A program made the position numbers and the translations under genes. 5,593 bases of DNA from Caldifarciminota bacterium (GTDB taxonomy: Bacteria; Hydrothermota; UBA3072; WFRC01): the NCBI GenBank assembly GCA_015486685.1, contig WFRC01000201.1, positions 1 to 5,593 on the forward strand. The letters run 5' to 3'. The notes under the pieces were generated by a model, which saw nothing but the letters and a program-made list of their open reading frames with translations, was not told where the DNA came from and made no database searches. Every line of letters begins with the position of its first letter. The stretch's first letter is position 1. Positions 4,103 to 5,593 of this stretch are shown one piece after another.

Positions 4103-5296
4103 ATGGAAGATTTTGAGATTATAAAAAAAGGAACAGCAGAAATTATACCCGAATCTGAATTAAAGGCACGGCTGAAAACAGGAACGCCCTTAAGGGTAAA
4201 ATTGGGGATTGATGCATCAGGGCCTGATATTCATTTAGGTTTTGCGGTAGTTTTAAGAAAATTGAAGCAATTTCAGGATTTAGGGCATAAGGCTGTCTTG
4301 ATAGTGGGTGATTTTACAGGGAAGATTGGTGACCCATCAGGTAAGTCTAAAACAAGGCCTCAGCTGACGAATGAGGAAATCAAAAAGAATATGGAAAGAT
4401 ATAAAGAACAGGTATTTAAGATTCTTGACCCTGAAAAAACAGAATTTAGATATAATAGTGAATGGCTTTCAAAATTAACAGCAGAGGATATTGTGCATCT
4501 TGCTTCACACTATACAGTGGCAAGGATGTTAGAAAGGGATGATTTTGAGAAGAGATTAAAGGGCAATGTTCCCATCTCTTTGCATGAATTTCTTTACCCA
4601 CTTTTTCAGGCGTATGATTCTGTTGCTGTAAATGCTGATGTGGAGTTGGGTGGAACAGACCAGAAATTTAATCACCTATTAGGAAGAACAATTCAGCAGG
4701 AATATGGCATTTCGCCTCAAATAGTTATTCTTATGCCTCTTCTGGAAGGACTTGATGGAATAAGGAAGATGAGTAAATCCTATAATAATTATATAGGGAT
4801 TACAGAATCTTCGGAGGAAATGTACGGGAAACTAATGTCAATACCCGATAATTTGATATTGCGGTATTTTTCTTTGTGTCTTGATATTTCAGACAACGAA
4901 GTCAAGGACATAGAAAAAAGATTAAAAGACCCGAAAGTTAATCCTATGGATATTAAAAAGGAATTGGCGAAAAGAATTGTAGGAATATATCATTCAAAGG
5001 GTGATGCAATAAGGGCAGAGGAATATTTTATGAAGGTTTTTTCTAAAAAGGAACTACCAGAAGGAATTCCTACATATACATTGACAGATGAAGGGGATAG
5101 CGTCTGGATAGTGAAGGTTTTACAAAAAGCAGGACTGGTTTCTTCAAATAGTGAAGCGAGAAGGATGATTTTGCAGGGTGGTATTTATCTGAATGGAGAA
5201 AAAATTACCAATATAGATACCGATGTTGATATCACAAAAGAAAATGTTATTAGGGCAGGCAAAAAAAAATTTTTAAAATTATTACCAAAACAGTAA
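4103..5296 (+). CDS. tyrS: Tyrosine--tRNA ligase (TyrS, roughly 400-residue type)
   Basis: This cytoplasmic enzyme charges tRNA-Tyr with tyrosine using ATP. The 397 residues fit the second TyrRS subtype (TyrS2/TyrZ, near 400) and not the B. subtilis/E. coli housekeeping type (near 420). The class I catalytic domain covers about residues 30-230: HLGF (44-47) is the HIGH box, GDFTGKIGDPSGKS (69-82) is family-typical, YPLFQAYDSV (165-174) lines the tyrosine pocket with Y165, Q169 and D172, LGGTDQ is at 182-187, and KMSKS is intact at 222-226. The anticodon-binding region is about 235-330 and an S4 RNA-binding domain covers about 335-395. AGGAGG (4088-4093) lies nine bases before the ATG, which is the natural start. 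A 12-bp palindrome abuts the ribosome site. No terminator is seen before the tuf promoter. No key residue appears to be missing. Confidence 0.96.
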   Translation: MEDFEIIKKGTAEIIPESELKARLKTGTPLRVKLGIDASGPDIHLGFAVVLRKLKQFQDLGHKAVLIVGDFTGKIGDPSGKSKTRPQLTNEEIKKNMERYKEQVFKILDPEKTEFRYNSEWLSKLTAEDIVHLASHYTVARMLERDDFEKRLKGNVPISLHEFLYPLFQAYDSVAVNADVELGGTDQKFNHLLGRTIQQEYGISPQIVILMPLLEGLDGIRKMSKSYNNYIGITESSEEMYGKLMSIPDNLILRYFSLCLDISDNEVKDIEKRLKDPKVNPMDIKKELAKRIVGIYHSKGDAIRAEEYFMKVFSKKELPEGIPTYTLTDEGDSVWIVKVLQKAGLVSSNSEARRMILQGGIYLNGEKITNIDTDVDITKENVIRAGKKKFLKLLPKQ

Positions 5297-5304
5297 AAAA
5301 AGTG

Positions 5305-5332
5305 TTGACAAAATCTAAAAAAATTTTATCTT
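5305..5332 (+). promoter_or_regulatory. Promoter of tuf
   Basis: TTGACA (5305-5310), a perfect -35 box, begins eight bases after the tyrS stop. The best -10 box is TATCTT (5327-5332) at 16 bases, a 4/6 match. A start near 5339 would place a 7-bp hairpin at the extreme 5' end of the tuf transcript. Confidence 0.6.
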
Positions 5333-5338
5333 AGTAGG

Positions 5339-5413
5339 CATTGTTACAGAAAACAATGTAAAAATATAAAAAGTAGACTGATTATGAAAGACTTGGAACA
5401 TTACAGGTTCCAA
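5339..5413 (+). promoter_or_regulatory. Two perfect hairpins in the tuf leader
   Basis: Hairpin 1 is CATTGTT (5339-5345) paired with AACAATG (5352-5358), loop ACAGAA. Hairpin 2 is TTGGAAC (5393-5399) paired with GTTCCAA (5407-5413), loop ATTACAG. Hairpin 2 is followed by a T-rich but interrupted tract (TATATTTTATTAT), so it could act as a weak attenuator. Hairpin 1 could protect the mRNA 5' end. Both roles are inferred. Confidence 0.45.
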
Positions 5414-5458
5414 TATATTTTATTATAGGCTTTTAAAAAAGATAAGGAGGTAAATAAA

Positions 5459-5593
5459 ATGGCGAAAGAGAAGTATGAGAGGACGAAGCCACATGTCAAT
5501 GTAGGGACGATAGGTCATGTAGACCATGGGAAGAGCACATTAACATCGGCGATGACGAGGGTATTAGAGACGAAGGGTTATGCGAAGTTTGTG
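5459..5593 (+). CDS. tuf: Elongation factor Tu, N-terminal 45 residues (cut by window end)
   Basis: EF-Tu delivers aminoacyl-tRNA to the ribosome as its GTP complex. The visible residues include the typical N-terminus (MAKEKYERTKPHVNVGTIGH) and the GTP-binding P-loop GHVDHGKS at 19-26. Most bacterial EF-Tu proteins read GKT here, so Ser26 is a conservative variant. AAGGAGGT ends eight bases before the ATG. Codon use differs from tyrS: alanine is GCG in all three cases, threonine is ACG in four of six, and lysine is AAG in five of six, consistent with a highly expressed gene under its own codon selection. The gene continues past the window edge. It has its own promoter and is probably independent of tyrS. 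Confidence 0.96.
   Translation, partial: MAKEKYERTKPHVNVGTIGHVDHGKSTLTSAMTRVLETKGYAKFV

Noticed and set aside
5334..5458. A tRNA gene before tuf, as found in some bacteria
   Set aside because: GGTTCC occurs at 5406-5411 but only as part of a simple hairpin; no acceptor, D or anticodon arms can be drawn.

Overview
This is an AT-rich bacterial window: five protein genes (one cut by the right edge), one tRNA, and two long intergenic regions of about 0.85 kb each built from short degenerate repeats. The proteins are clearly bacterial (QueF, YhhQ, a prohibitin-like SPFH protein, a TyrS of the roughly 400-residue type, EF-Tu). I cannot assign a phylum. The AT-rich genes, the tRNA without an encoded CCA, and the wordy repeat-filled spacers would fit an uncultivated lineage, but that is only an impression.

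Layout. 101-1347, minus strand: a two-gene queuosine-salvage operon, queF then yhhQ, with a 4-base overlap. A 58-codon in-frame leader before queF looks like the decayed start of another small gene. 1348-2207: non-coding repeat mosaic. 2208-3251, plus strand: a strong sigma70-type promoter, a tRNA with anticodon CAT, and 22 bases later a prohibitin-family membrane protein, apparently one transcript. 3252-4102: a second repeat mosaic, sharing modules with the first in both inverted and direct orientation, and merging into the tyrS leader. 4103-5296: tyrS. 5305 to the end: promoter, hairpin-bearing leader and the first 45 codons of tuf.

Function. YhhQ should import a queuosine precursor such as preQ0 and QueF reduces preQ0 to preQ1, so the minus-strand pair supplies tRNA modification. 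The CAT tRNA, TyrS and EF-Tu are also translation parts; TyrS charges tRNA-Tyr, one of the four tRNAs that carry queuosine at the wobble position. The prohibitin-like protein is the outlier and seems tied to the tRNA only through a shared promoter.

The strongest unexplained signal is in the spacers. Long stretches are paced at 7 bases (25 consecutive in-phase heptamers at 3495-3669, 22 at 1481-1634) and switch elsewhere to 9- or 8-base units. Two modules form an inverted repeat around the tRNA-prohibitin block, with a 37-base perfect core and a 9-base unit present three times on one side and four on the other. A small hairpin family (stem GGGNNT/ANNCCC followed by TCCTACAT) recurs four times, two copies showing compensating stem changes.
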